The notes: a model not told the origin generated them from the sequence alone. A stretch of DNA of 64,000 bases from SFHK01 sp963618055 (GCA_963618055.1 CAVERI010000006.1:1-64000); one strand, 5' to 3'; positions 31,669-41,143 are shown, counted from the stretch's first letter. Program-made: numbers and translations.

Positions 31669-34415
31669 TTCTTCCTCCTCGCGCGCCGCGCGGCGAACGT
31701 CCACGCGAGAAGCACGGCCAGCGCCGCCAGAGAGACGATCGCGCCCGTGCGCAGTCCCGGCGTTTCATAGGTAAGCGCCACGTGATGCGTGCCCGCCGTC
31801 AGCGGAAGTGCCATATACATGCCGCCCGCGCGCAGAAGCTCGACCTCGCTTCCGTCCACGCGCGCTGTCCAGCCGCGGCCATAGGGTATGGACAGCTGCA
31901 AAATGCCGTCCGACGCGAGCGTCACGTCGCCCTCCGCGCGGTTCGGGCTGAGCTCCGCGTTCCAGCCCTCGGCGGCAAGCATCTGAACGGCCGCGCGGTA
32001 ACCCTCCATCGGCACGCTCAGAAATTCCAGCGATTCAAACCGGAGCACGGCTTCCGATTCAAAGCGAAGCGTCACCTCACTCATGCCGCTCTCGGAATAG
32101 CCCAGACACAGGCACGCGCCCAGCTGGTCGTAATTGAAATTGCCATTCGGACGAATGAAATACGCGCGGGACACGCCCGCCTCCGTGCGCGCGGCCACGC
32201 ACAGGTCGGTGCCGCTGTCTACCTTCAGAAGCGTCGTTCCCGAAAAGTACAGATACGTCTCCGCGTCCGCGCGCACGTCGAAGCGCAGTGTGATCATGCC
32301 CTTTTCGCGCCCGCGAAGCGTGTTCCCATCCAGCGTCACGCCGTTCGAGGAGACGACCTCCCATTTGAGCCGCTCCGCGGGAAGCGTCGGTTCGTATGAG
32401 GGATATGCCGAGGCGCCCTCCGGCAGCACGGCGCAGGAAAGCAGCGCCTGCCGCTTCTGAATGGGGTCGAGAACGTCGTATTCCGTCTCGCTCATCGCGC
32501 TGTGAAACACATAACCCGCGGGCAGCGCGTATTCATTTTCATAGATGTGCACAAGACCTCCGTCCGGCATGGTCTGCTCGCCCGCGGGCGCGTAGCCGTA
32601 GGGCAGCAGGTCGGGATAGCGCGTGTCGGCGCGCACGGCGTACTTTACCGCAGCCAGCGCGTCCAGATACGTGTCCCCGCCCAGCCCCTCCACGCGGAAC
32701 GGCCAGCGCAGCGAGGCAAGCGAAAGCGTGCGGTAATGCTCCGTGACCCAGCCGGGCAGAAGGCTCAGATACGCGCCCGTTCCGCGGTAGCCAAGCATCG
32801 CGGCGTGCGCGTCCAGACTCATGCCCGTGTCTACGCGCCAGAGACCGTCGTCGTCCAGCTGAGCGGTCGCCGCGCCCGGCTCGCTTTCGATGCGAGCCGA
32901 AAGCCCGCGCGCCTGAAACCGCGAACTCACGGCGGCGTTCAGCGCGTAGCCTGCCGTGTAGGCAAGGAAGCACAGCGCCGTAAGCGCCGCCAGCCAGCGC
33001 GCCGCCGAGGGGCGATTCTCGCGGAAACCGCGATCCGACCGCAGGAAAAACACGCCTGCGGTCAGCACCGCCGCGCCGCCCGCCAGCGCCGGAATGCAGC
33101 CGATCAGCCGCGAGCCGCGTTCGTTGGAATAGAAGGCGCTTTCACCGGCCAGCGCCGGGAAGGAATACGCCAGCGCGCCATACGCCAGCATCAGCGCGCC
33201 CCACGCGCACAGGACGCCCGCGACGCGTTTTCGGCCTTCATAGTCCGGCTTCAGAAAGCGCGGAAGTCCCCACGCCGTCGCCGCGCTCACAGCCGCCGCG
33301 AAGCCGTAGCACCAGCGGTTCGTAGGATAGCCCATGCCGTTGAAAAGCCGTCCCGCCAGCGGCAGGCAGAGACACGCGGCGCACACGGCCAGCACTGCGC
33401 GAAGCTGCCGCAGGGTACCCCGTTCCTCCCCCGCGCGCAGGCGACAGCCGCGCGAAAGCACAAACAGCACCGCCGCCAGCGCCAGCGGCGAAAAGCTTTG
33501 CAGCGTCCAGTAGCCCGCGTAATCATACGGCGCGCAGAAGAACATAAAAAGCTTTATATAATAGGAAAGCGGATAATGCAGAAGCGATTCGGCGTACCCA
33601 GTCTTTCCCGCCGTGCGCCCGGAATCCAGAAAGCCCAGCGCGGATGGATACAGCACCGCCATTGACAGTGCCAGCCCCAGCAGGTAGCCGCCCAGCAGCA
33701 TAAATCCGTCGCCCGCGCTTTTGCGAACGCCGCGCGCGCGCAGCCGGGCAAGCAGGCGAATGACGATATACAGAACGACCAGCAGCGTGGTCTGGTAGGC
33801 CAGATAGAAGTTGGCGAGGATCATCAGCGCCGTCACGAGCACCAGCATCGGGAAGCGACGGTCAGAAAGAACGCGCTCCACGGCAATCAGCATCAGCGGC
33901 AGATACACGCTGCCCGCCGAATAATAGGGGTTTTTAATGATGCCGATCGTCTGATAGCTGCAAAACGCGTACACCATCGCGCCCAGCGCCACCGCCGCCC
34001 CGCGCATGCCCGGCAGCCGCTTCAGATATACACCGAAAAACAGGCCGGACAGGTAGATATACAGGAAGATGAGCGCCTGATAATACACCTCCAGCCCATT
34101 CTCCGGCACAAACGCCGCCAGCCATTGAAGCGGGTCGGTAAGCCCGTAATACGCCAGCATGTTCAGGCTGTCCATGCCCTGCCCCAGCGAGAAATCCACC
34201 ATGCGGAAGCCGTCTCCCGCAAGGAGCCGCCGCACGGCGCGCGCGGTGTAGAAAAGCGTCGGATACTGCTGATACAGCGCGTCGCCGCCATAGATAAACG
34301 TTTTCCCGGAAAGCAGCAGAAGCGCGAGCATCGGCAGCGCCACGGCCAGATACATCAGCGAATACTTTTTCAGCCAGCGGGCGTCCCCGCGGAGCTCGCG
34401 CGGCAGGGTTTTCAT
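31665..34415 (-). CDS. YfhO-family multi-spanning membrane protein
   Basis: A 916-residue protein with about 13 hydrophobic helices in its first two-thirds, a large extracellular beta-rich domain (about residues 490-880) and a final helix followed by RRARRKK. This is the YfhO/GT-C-like layout. The N-terminal motif GGDALYQQYPTLFYTAR is typical of YfhO. In Bacillus and Listeria YfhO-like proteins add sugars to lipoteichoic or wall teichoic acid outside the membrane. The start is ambiguous: a TTG at 34421 is better spaced from GGAAGGA, while the ATG at 34415 is the stronger codon. Downstream genes overlap or closely follow. Confidence 0.85.
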   Translation of the reverse strand: MKTLPRELRGDARWLKKYSLMYLAVALPMLALLLLSGKTFIYGGDALYQQYPTLFYTARAVRRLLAGDGFRMVDFSLGQGMDSLNMLAYYGLTDPLQWLAAFVPENGLEVYYQALIFLYIYLSGLFFGVYLKRLPGMRGAAVALGAMVYAFCSYQTIGIIKNPYYSAGSVYLPLMLIAVERVLSDRRFPMLVLVTALMILANFYLAYQTTLLVVLYIVIRLLARLRARGVRKSAGDGFMLLGGYLLGLALSMAVLYPSALGFLDSGRTAGKTGYAESLLHYPLSYYIKLFMFFCAPYDYAGYWTLQSFSPLALAAVLFVLSRGCRLRAGEERGTLRQLRAVLAVCAACLCLPLAGRLFNGMGYPTNRWCYGFAAAVSAATAWGLPRFLKPDYEGRKRVAGVLCAWGALMLAYGALAYSFPALAGESAFYSNERGSRLIGCIPALAGGAAVLTAGVFFLRSDRGFRENRPSAARWLAALTALCFLAYTAGYALNAAVSSRFQARGLSARIESEPGAATAQLDDDGLWRVDTGMSLDAHAAMLGYRGTGAYLSLLPGWVTEHYRTLSLASLRWPFRVEGLGGDTYLDALAAVKYAVRADTRYPDLLPYGYAPAGEQTMPDGGLVHIYENEYALPAGYVFHSAMSETEYDVLDPIQKRQALLSCAVLPEGASAYPSYEPTLPAERLKWEVVSSNGVTLDGNTLRGREKGMITLRFDVRADAETYLYFSGTTLLKVDSGTDLCVAARTEAGVSRAYFIRPNGNFNYDQLGACLCLGYSESGMSEVTLRFESEAVLRFESLEFLSVPMEGYRAAVQMLAAEGWNAELSPNRAEGDVTLASDGILQLSIPYGRGWTARVDGSEVELLRAGGMYMALPLTAGTHHVALTYETPGLRTGAIVSLAALAVLLAWTFAARRARRKK

Positions 34416-34587
34416 GCTCAAGCAACCGTCCTTCCCTCCCGCGACAGAATCGCCGCGGGCTTTCGTGTGATAGAATTATAGCATTTTTGCGTGCAGAAGT
34501 CCATACCGCGCCGGGCACTTCCGGAAAATCATGCCGGAATTCGGCATCGTCCGCAGTATACGTGAAGGAAATATTTTTTCACACCGC

Positions 34588-34616
34588 TTGACATGCCTGT
34601 GTGGTTAAGCTATAAT
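34588..34616 (+). promoter_or_regulatory. Promoter of the marR-MATE operon
   Basis: TTGACA (34588-34593), a 17-bp spacer and TATAAT (34611-34616): a full consensus promoter, 35 bases before the marR start. Confidence 0.9.
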
Positions 34617-34632
34617 AATGACAATAGCTTAA
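34605..34632. promoter_or_regulatory. Palindromic operator overlapping the -10 box (probable MarR site)
   Basis: TTAAGCTAT (34605-34613) and its exact complement ATAGCTTAA (34624-34632), 10 bp apart, straddle the -10 box and start region. The half-site spacing and position suit a MarR dimer repressing its own operon. Confidence 0.75.
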
Positions 34633-34651
34633 TTAAATAGGAGAACGGACG

Positions 34652-35092
34652 ATGGGACTGCGAAAATCACTGGATACATTTTATTACAGCACGGCGCTGT
34701 GCGATCTGCGGTTGATGAACCGGCAGTTTGTAGATGAAAATATCACCTACAACAGCCTGCTGTATATCGAGCTGATCTACACCATGAACGGCACCTGCAC
34801 CGCTTCCAAGCTGGCGGAGCTGCTTCACGTTTCGAAGCCGGGCGTAACCTTAAAGCTCAACGAGCTGCTGCGGCAGGGGCTTATTACCAAAACGCCCGAC
34901 CCGAATGACAGGCGCAGGAACTACCTGTCCGTCAACGACGACGCGATTCCGCAATATAAGGTTTTCCGCCGACAGGACAGCGAAGCGATTCGGCGCATCA
35001 CCGACCGCTTTACGCCGGAGGAAATCAGCAGGCTCTGCGAGATGCTGGACATTATTTCGGAAATCAATTTTGAAGAAATCGAAGGAGTCTAA
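34652..35092 (+). CDS. MarR-family transcriptional regulator
   Basis: A 146-residue winged-helix regulator. The DNA-binding part is CTASKLAELLHVSKPGVTLKLNELLRQGLI followed by the wing DPNDRRRNYLSV; the flanking helices form the dimer interface. MarR proteins repress efflux and stress genes until a small aromatic ligand binds. Start: ATG after AATAGGAGAACGG. The MATE gene begins eight bases after the stop, and a palindrome overlaps the promoter, so an autorepressed drug-efflux unit is likely. Confidence 0.92.
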   Translation: MGLRKSLDTFYYSTALCDLRLMNRQFVDENITYNSLLYIELIYTMNGTCTASKLAELLHVSKPGVTLKLNELLRQGLITKTPDPNDRRRNYLSVNDDAIPQYKVFRRQDSEAIRRITDRFTPEEISRLCEMLDIISEINFEEIEGV

Positions 35093-35100
35093 GCGCACAC

Positions 35101-36471
35101 ATGAAACAGCCGAAGAGCAATTTTCTGACGGGGCCGATTCTTCCGGCTCTATTGAGGTTTTCCATTCCCGTGCTGCTGGCGCTATTGCTGCAGGCGCTGT
35201 ACGGCGCGGTTGACCTTTGGGCCGTGGGCAGATTCGGCACCACGGCGGACGTGTCCGCCGTCGCCACGGGCTCGCAGGCCATGCAGATCATCACCGGCTT
35301 TGTCACCGGCCTTTCCATGGGAACCACGGTGCTGCTGGGAAGCTGCGCGGGGCGCAGGGATCACGACGGCGCGGCGAAGACCATCGGAAGCAGCCTGTGG
35401 ATATTTGGAGGCCTCGGCGCAATCCTGACCATCGTCACCGTGCTGGCCGCGCCGTGGATTGCCCGCGCGACCAACGCGCCGGACGAAGCGTTTTCCCAGA
35501 CGGTTTCCTATATCCGCATCTGCGGCGCGGGCAGCCTGTTTATCGTGGCGTATAATCTCATCAGCGCCATTTTCCGCGGGTTCGGAGACGCGAAATCGCC
35601 TCTCTGTTTTGTGATGATCGCCTGCGTGACGAACATCATCGGCGATATTACCCTTACAAGGTTCATCCCCATGGGCGCGTCGGGCGCGGCCATTGCGACG
35701 GTGGCGGCGCAGGCCGTCAGCGTGGGCCTGTCGCTGGCGCTGGTTCGAAGGAGGGGGTTACCCTTCGCTGTGGAAAAAGGGCGTCTGCGATTTGACAGGG
35801 AAAACGCAGGCGGTATCCTGAGACTGGGGGCGCCGATTGCCCTGCAAAGCATGTGCAGCGAGGTTTCCTATCTTATTTTGCTGGGCTTTGTCAACGCGCT
35901 CGGCGAGGTGGCCTCGGCCGGCGTGGGAATTGCCGAAAAGCTGGTCATGTTCATCCTGCTGATTCCCACCTCCTATATGCAGTCGATCTCCGCGTTTGTG
36001 GCGCAGAACGACGGAGCGGGACAGATGGAACGCGCGAAAAAGTCGATGTGGCTGGGAATGCTGACCGCCGCTGTCTCAGGCGGTATGCTGGCTTATTTAT
36101 CCTTTTTCCACGGAGCGGCGCTTTCTACGCTCTTTATCAACAGCAGCGAAACGGCGGTGCTGAACGCCTCGGCGGAATTTCTGAAAGCGACCAGCCTCGA
36201 GTGCTTCATTCTCTCGATTGCCTATTGCATTGTCGGCTACTTCAACGGCGTGGAACGGACAACCTTCGTTATGGTGCAGGGACTTTTGTCTATCTTCCTT
36301 GTGAAGCTTCCCTATGCGTGGTTTGCCAGCACGCAGCCTGAGCCAAGCCTGTTCCAGATTGGCATGTCCACGGCGTGGTCGGCCGCGTTCACCCTGCTTT
36401 TGTGCGCGGGCTATTACATCTATTGCAGCCGGAAGGATCGGCCCTCAAACGCGAAAGGAAGATCCGCCTGA
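35101..36471 (+). CDS. MATE-family multidrug efflux transporter
   Basis: A 456-residue protein with 12 hydrophobic helices in two similar bundles. Family features include the N-terminal LLRFSIPVLLALLLQALYG and TNIIGDITLTRFIPMGASGAA, which is typical of the DinF/NorM-like MATE branch. It exports cationic compounds using a sodium or proton gradient. Co-transcription with the MarR regulator supports an inducible drug or toxin export role. A long inverted repeat follows at 36549. Confidence 0.92.
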   Translation: MKQPKSNFLTGPILPALLRFSIPVLLALLLQALYGAVDLWAVGRFGTTADVSAVATGSQAMQIITGFVTGLSMGTTVLLGSCAGRRDHDGAAKTIGSSLWIFGGLGAILTIVTVLAAPWIARATNAPDEAFSQTVSYIRICGAGSLFIVAYNLISAIFRGFGDAKSPLCFVMIACVTNIIGDITLTRFIPMGASGAAIATVAAQAVSVGLSLALVRRRGLPFAVEKGRLRFDRENAGGILRLGAPIALQSMCSEVSYLILLGFVNALGEVASAGVGIAEKLVMFILLIPTSYMQSISAFVAQNDGAGQMERAKKSMWLGMLTAAVSGGMLAYLSFFHGAALSTLFINSSETAVLNASAEFLKATSLECFILSIAYCIVGYFNGVERTTFVMVQGLLSIFLVKLPYAWFASTQPEPSLFQIGMSTAWSAAFTLLLCAGYYIYCSRKDRPSNAKGRSA

Positions 36472-36548
36472 AGTGCCCGCTCCGCATTAACAAATTGTGC
36501 GCTTTACAATTGCACTTTCGCTGTTGGACGGAGCGGAACTGTCAGAAT

Positions 36549-36591
36549 AAGCACCTTTCCCGCAGCGGAATGCTGATCGGGAAAGGTGCTT
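36549..36591. terminator. Long hairpin between convergent genes
   Basis: A perfect 14-bp inverted repeat: AAGCACCTTTCCCG (36549-36562) with its complement (36578-36591). It lies between the MATE gene (+) and the DUF6273 gene (-). T-runs are poor on both sides, so it may act as a weak bidirectional terminator. Confidence 0.6.
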
Positions 36592-36611
36592 GGCTATGGT
36601 GGTGTAGGGAT

Positions 36612-37895
36612 TTACATGTCGCGAACCCAGATGCAGGGGCGGACGGCGATGTTGGGGGTGGTGGCGGGGAGGCCGAAGTTGGAGATTTGGCCGTCGCCAT
36701 TGACGCAGGCGGCTTCGTTTTTCTCGCTGCCGGGGGAGCGAAGCCACCAGACGCAGCCGGTATCGTCGGCGGCTTTATTGTCGCTATTCGCGCCGGTGGT
36801 GTCGGCGGGGTCGGCTTCGCATTTGCGCTTGGTAGAAAGCTTGCGGCGAAGCAGCGCGTTCACCTCCGAAAGGCTCAGGAGGAACACGTGGTCGTCGGTG
36901 GAACTGCCCGCGTCGGTGTTGCAATAGGTGTTTTTGTCGGCGGTTACGGGGATTTTCAGAATATGCGGCTTCTCGTAGTCGTTGAACGCGGCGCGATAGA
37001 AGTCGCCGTTAAGCCACGCGCGGAGCGAGCACGTTTCCCAGCTTACGGGCTCGTCAACGTCGTGATAGGAGCGCTTTGCGACAGCCTTGCGGCTGAGAAG
37101 CAGCTTTCGGTTTCCTTCCTCCGCCAGCACGTCCCACACAATCGGCTCGCCGCTTCCCTGCGGCCAGCTGCCGACGAACAGGGGCGCCCGCTCTTCGTCC
37201 TCATCTGTTTTCGAAGCGCCGAACGGGGCTTCCTCATGGTTGGGAATCGAGGAATCTGCCGAGTCGCCGCCGTTAAAGCCGGATGATTCAAAATCCTCTG
37301 AAGCTGTGTCGTCAAAACGGGGCGCTTTGAATTTCGGAGCTTTGCCGCCAAAACGATGCGGCTTGAACGCTTCCGGCATATCATCCGGAATGTTGTCGGG
37401 ATTGAATTCGTCGAAATCCTCCGGCTTGTCGCCGCCGGGATTTTCCGAAGCGTCACCGGTATAAGGCGAGTGGGAACCTGCGAAGGTTCCGAAGTGGGGC
37501 GCTTCATACGCGGGCGCGCCGGAGGCCGACGGATTGTCCGCGAAGTGCGGGGGAACTCCGTAGTCCGGGTCGAAGTCGTATTTCGCGTCGCGGCGGCCGG
37601 GGAAGAGGTCGCGCAGGGAAGAGAGCGCGCGCCTGAACGTACCCGGACGATCGAACAGCGCGCCGGCGATCCAGAGAAGGCCGCCGTACAGGGCGTAGGC
37701 GCACAGCGCGGTATGGAAGTTCAGCCAGCTGAACGCGGTGCGGGAGACGGTTCCGACGGTCTCTGTGCAGACGCTGGTCGCGACGGCCAGCGCGACGCCG
37801 CCGACCCACACGAGGCACGCCGCCGCGCGCAGAATCGTCTTGCCGACGGGCGTGCGGCCGGAAGAACGGTTTGGAGAATGGAACGTATGCGTCAA
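36612..37895 (-). CDS. Membrane-anchored DUF6273-domain protein
   Basis: A 427-residue protein with two N-terminal helices (about 22-42 and 60-80) and a long disordered Pro/Asp/Phe-rich linker with repeated KAPKF/APRFDD-like units (about 105-235). Its C-terminal domain shows DUF6273 features: IVWDVLAEEGNRKLLLSRKA, SLRAWLNGDF, VFLLSLSEV, WWLRSPG and AVRPCIWV. This domain is common in gut Clostridia, of unknown role, and resembles C-type-lectin or FGE-like folds (inference). The start is TTG at 37895, placed eight bases after AGGAGG, with no better ATG nearby. Confidence 0.75.
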   Translation of the reverse strand: MTHTFHSPNRSSGRTPVGKTILRAAACLVWVGGVALAVATSVCTETVGTVSRTAFSWLNFHTALCAYALYGGLLWIAGALFDRPGTFRRALSSLRDLFPGRRDAKYDFDPDYGVPPHFADNPSASGAPAYEAPHFGTFAGSHSPYTGDASENPGGDKPEDFDEFNPDNIPDDMPEAFKPHRFGGKAPKFKAPRFDDTASEDFESSGFNGGDSADSSIPNHEEAPFGASKTDEDEERAPLFVGSWPQGSGEPIVWDVLAEEGNRKLLLSRKAVAKRSYHDVDEPVSWETCSLRAWLNGDFYRAAFNDYEKPHILKIPVTADKNTYCNTDAGSSTDDHVFLLSLSEVNALLRRKLSTKRKCEADPADTTGANSDNKAADDTGCVWWLRSPGSEKNEAACVNGDGQISNFGLPATTPNIAVRPCIWVRDM

Positions 37896-37976
37896 CTTCG
37901 ATTCCTCCTGTTTCTGTATTCTGATGCTGAAACGCCCACCTTTCGAAGGAAAGGCGGGCGTTTTTCAGAGGCGAGA

Positions 37977-38168
37977 TTACTTGGCTTCGTCCTCGACCTT
38001 GATTACCTGCTGGCCATCATAATAGCCACAGGACTTGCACACGCGGTGCGAAAGCTTCATTTTTCCGCACTTGGGGCACTTCACGATGCCCGGGAGAGAC
38101 AGCTTCCAGTGCGCGGAACGACGGGAATCTCTTCTCGCCTTCGAAACTTTTCCTTTCGGTGTTGCCAT
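37977..38168 (-). CDS. rpmF: 50S ribosomal protein L32
   Basis: A 63-residue zinc-binding L32. It shows the N-terminal MATPKGKVSKARRDSRRSAHWKL-type sequence and two CxxC pairs (CPKCG and CKSCG) holding zinc. ATG at 38168 after GAGGAGGTGTGACC; the ATG two codons earlier lies too close to that site. It follows yceD by two bases. In many Firmicutes rpmF is followed by plsX and fatty-acid genes; here the next gene is a DUF6273 protein instead. Confidence 0.96.
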   Translation of the reverse strand: MATPKGKVSKARRDSRRSAHWKLSLPGIVKCPKCGKMKLSHRVCKSCGYYDGQQVIKVEDEAK

Positions 38169-38170
38169 GG

Positions 38171-38677
38171 TCACACCTCCTCATTGTTTTGGTCGGTTAA
38201 TAATCTACTCAATGCCGAAAAGGGATTTCCGGCCTCGCCGGCCTTTGGGCATGTGCATAGCTCCGTGTTCAGGTCTTTTCCGCAAACCGGACAAAGTCCC
38301 TTGCAGTCCTCGCGGCAGAGAAAGCGCATCGGCAGATCCAGAAGCAAGGCTTCCTCGACCGCCGCGGCTAAGTCAATCTCGTGCCCCTCCAGCGGGTACT
38401 TGTCTCCGTCGTCGCCGCCGCGCACGAATTCGCCCTTCAGCTCCGCGCTCAGGGGTTTCTGAACGGGCTTCAGGCAGTTCGCGCAATGGGCGTGAACCAC
38501 GGCTTCAATCGTGCCGCTGACGTTGACCGTTTCGTCCGCTCCAAAGTATTCGCCGCGGAAAACCACGTTCGAAAAGGAAATCTCGTCGCCCATGATCTCG
38601 CAGGGATCAAAGGTGAAGGACATTTCGAGCGGGTAAATCTGCCCGGGATACTTGAGCGCCTTGGATACGTCCAGCAT
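38171..38677 (-). CDS. YceD/DUF177 family protein
   Basis: A 168-residue protein of the YceD family, linked in several bacteria to large-subunit ribosome or 23S rRNA maturation. The conserved Cys motifs CANCLKP and CREDCKGLCPVCGKDLN are present, as is the family-typical location directly upstream of rpmF. It has its own consensus-like promoter after ackA. Confidence 0.92.
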   Translation of the reverse strand: MLDVSKALKYPGQIYPLEMSFTFDPCEIMGDEISFSNVVFRGEYFGADETVNVSGTIEAVVHAHCANCLKPVQKPLSAELKGEFVRGGDDGDKYPLEGHEIDLAAAVEEALLLDLPMRFLCREDCKGLCPVCGKDLNTELCTCPKAGEAGNPFSALSRLLTDQNNEEV

Positions 38678-38708
38678 AGAAACGGAATCCCTCCACTACA
38701 GCCTTTAT

Positions 38709-38737
38709 AGTATACTCGCACAAAGGGGTTTTGTAAA
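38709..38737 (-). promoter_or_regulatory. Promoter of yceD-rpmF
   Basis: On the minus strand TTTACA (38737-38732), a 17-bp spacer and TATACT (38714-38709), 31 bases before the yceD start. Confidence 0.78.
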
Positions 38738-38770
38738 GTTATTTCTTTGAGCGCCTTTGTGCGCGCGGGC

Positions 38771-39979
38771 TTATTTGCCCTCGGTGAGCGCCAGCGTATC
38801 CAGCGCGATCGCCAGCTCCTCGTTGGTGGGGATGACCCAGACCTGAACGGGCGCGCCGTCCCTGGAGATGCAGGCCTCCTCGCCGCGAACCTTGTTCTTG
38901 GCATCGTCGATCTCAATGCCTAAGAAGGACAGACCCTCGCACACCTTGGCGCGGCCGGCGCCGTCGTTTTCGCCGATGCCGGCGGTGAAGATCAGCGCGT
39001 CGATTCCGCCCATCGCCGCAGCGTAGGCGCCGATGTACTTGCGGATGCCGTAGGCCCACATATCGAGCGCCAGCTGAGCGTCCTTGTTGCCCTCGTTCGC
39101 GGCCGTGTTCACGTCGCGCATGTCGCTGGAAGCGCCGCTGATGCCCAGAAGGCCGCTCTTTTTATTGAGAATGTTCAGCGTCTCGGTGACGGAGATGCGC
39201 TCGTTGTTGGCGATGCACTCGACGACGGCGGGATCCAGCGAGCCGGAGCGGGTGCCCATCAGAACGCCCTCCAGCGGCGTGAGACCCATGGAGGTGTCCA
39301 CGCACCTGCCGTTCACGACCGCGGACAGCGAGGAGCCGTTGCCAAGGTGGCAGATGACGATCTTGTCCGCCTTCTTGCCGTTCGCCTTCAGAATTTCGAT
39401 GGCGCGGCCGGACACGAAGCGGTGGCTGGTGCCGTGGAAGCCGTAGCGGCGGATGGCGTATTTCTTATAATACTCCATCGGGATGCCGTACATATAGGCC
39501 TCCGGCGGCATGGTCTGATGGAATGCGGTGTCGAACACGGCCACCTGCGGCGTGCCGGGCATGACCGCCTCGCAGGCCAGAATGCCCTGCAGGTTGGCAG
39601 GGTTGTGGAGCGGGCCAAGGGGGAAGCAGTCGCGAATGGCCTTCTTGCACGCGTCGTCCACGATGCAGCTGGCAGTGAACTTGTCGCCGCCGTGCAGCAC
39701 GCGGTGGCCGACTGCGCCGATTTCCTTCACGTCCGCGATCACGCCGTGATCCTTGTCCACCAGCGCCTCCAGAACCATCTGGATGGCGGAGGTGTGATCC
39801 TTGAAGCAGGTGTCCACGATGAACTTCTCTTCGCAGTCCGCACCGTATTTATGGGTGAGCTTGCCGGTCTCCATGCCGATGCGCTCGGCCAGACCCTTGG
39901 CGATGACCAGCTGGGTATCCATGTCGATCAGCTGATATTTGAGGGAGGAGGAACCGGCGTTAATGACGAGAATTTTCAT
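38771..39979 (-). CDS. ackA: Acetate kinase
   Basis: A 402-residue ASKHA-fold kinase that converts acetyl-phosphate and ADP to acetate and ATP. The N-terminal phosphate loop VINAGSSSLKYQL, HRVLHGGDKF, GFHGTSHR, CHLGNGSSLSAV and FTAGIGENDG motifs are all intact, and length is normal. It lies 16 bases downstream of pta, giving the classical acetate-fermentation pair. The start follows GGAGAAAG. Confidence 0.97.
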   Translation of the reverse strand: MKILVINAGSSSLKYQLIDMDTQLVIAKGLAERIGMETGKLTHKYGADCEEKFIVDTCFKDHTSAIQMVLEALVDKDHGVIADVKEIGAVGHRVLHGGDKFTASCIVDDACKKAIRDCFPLGPLHNPANLQGILACEAVMPGTPQVAVFDTAFHQTMPPEAYMYGIPMEYYKKYAIRRYGFHGTSHRFVSGRAIEILKANGKKADKIVICHLGNGSSLSAVVNGRCVDTSMGLTPLEGVLMGTRSGSLDPAVVECIANNERISVTETLNILNKKSGLLGISGASSDMRDVNTAANEGNKDAQLALDMWAYGIRKYIGAYAAAMGGIDALIFTAGIGENDGAGRAKVCEGLSFLGIEIDDAKNKVRGEEACISRDGAPVQVWVIPTNEELAIALDTLALTEGK

Positions 39980-39995
39980 GAAGCTTTCTCCTTTG

Positions 39996-40979
39996 TTACT
40001 GCGCCTGAACGGCGGTAATCGCGACGGTGGCGACGATGTCGTCCACGGAGCAGCCGCGGCTCAGATCGTTGCAGGGCTTGGCAATGCCCTGAAGGATGGG
40101 GCCGTAGGCCTCGGCCTTGCCGAAGCGCTGCACGAGCTTATAGCCGATGTTGCCCGCCTGCAGGTCGGGGAACACGAGCACGTTGGCGTGTCCCGCGACC
40201 TCGCTGCCGGGCGCCTTCAGCGCGCCGACGGAGGGCACGATGGCCGCGTCCAGCTGCAATTCGCCGTCCAGCTTGAGGTCGGGCGCGAGCTCCTTGGCAA
40301 GGCGGGTGGCTTCCTGCACCTTGGTCACGTTGTCATGCTTGGCGCTGCCCTTGGTGGAGAAGGAAAGCATGGCGACCTTCGGCTCGATGCCGGCCAGCGT
40401 GCGGGCGCTCTCGGCGGCCGCGACGGCGATGTTGGCCAGCTCCTCGGCGGTGGGGTTCGGGATGACGGCGCAGTCGGAGAAGATCATCACGCCGTATTCC
40501 TCAATGGGGGATTCCATCATGAAGCAGGAGGACACGGTTTTGATGCCGGGCTTGCACTTGATGATCTGCAGCGCGGGGCGCAGCATGTCGCCGGTGGAAT
40601 GAACTGCGCCGGACACGAGACCGTCGGCGTCGCCCATCTTCACCATCATCACGCCGTAGAACATGGGATCCTGCACCTTCTTGGCGGCTTCCTCCTCAGT
40701 CATGCCCTTGGCCTTGCGCAGCTCGTACAGGGCGGAGGCGTAGGACGCGGCCTTCTCGCTGGTCTTGGGATTCACAATTTCGATGCCGCACAGGCAGGTG
40801 TTCGTTTCGGCGGCGACGGCCTTTACCTTCTCGGGATCGCCGAGAATGGTCAGCTTCGCAATGCCCGCGTCCGCGATTTTGCGGGCCGCCTGAATATTTC
40901 TGGTTTCCTCGCCCTCGGGCAGCACGATGTGCTTCACGTTGGACTTTGCCTGCGCAATGATTTTGTCAATGATCGCCAT
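39996..40979 (-). CDS. pta: Phosphate acetyltransferase
   Basis: A 327-residue enzyme that converts acetyl-CoA and phosphate to acetyl-phosphate. Motifs are VLPEGEETRNIQAARKI at the N-terminus, GMTEEEAAKKVQDPMFYG, DGLVSGAVHSTGD and DCAVIPNPTAEELANIA. It is the short catalytic form without the N-terminal DRTGG region. The ATG at 40979 follows GGGAGGCTATAACC; the open frame extends far upstream but without coding support. Confidence 0.96.
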   Translation of the reverse strand: MAIIDKIIAQAKSNVKHIVLPEGEETRNIQAARKIADAGIAKLTILGDPEKVKAVAAETNTCLCGIEIVNPKTSEKAASYASALYELRKAKGMTEEEAAKKVQDPMFYGVMMVKMGDADGLVSGAVHSTGDMLRPALQIIKCKPGIKTVSSCFMMESPIEEYGVMIFSDCAVIPNPTAEELANIAVAAAESARTLAGIEPKVAMLSFSTKGSAKHDNVTKVQEATRLAKELAPDLKLDGELQLDAAIVPSVGALKAPGSEVAGHANVLVFPDLQAGNIGYKLVQRFGKAEAYGPILQGIAKPCNDLSRGCSVDDIVATVAITAVQAQ

Positions 40980-41042
40980 GGTTATAGCCTCCCGACAGAA
41001 ATTCATGTATTCGCGGCCGACGCCGCACATTTCTTCCATAAT

Positions 41043-41071
41043 ATTATATACCACATTCGCCGATTTGGCAA
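41043..41071 (-). promoter_or_regulatory. Promoter of pta-ackA
   Basis: On the minus strand TTGCCA (41071-41066), a 17-bp spacer and TATAAT (41048-41043), about 64 bases before the pta start. Confidence 0.78.
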
Positions 41072-41143
41072 ATGCGTGCGGCGGCTGACGCGTTAAGTTG
41101 CGCGAAAGAATCTTGCGCGGCCGGAAGGAAGGCCGTAAATTGG

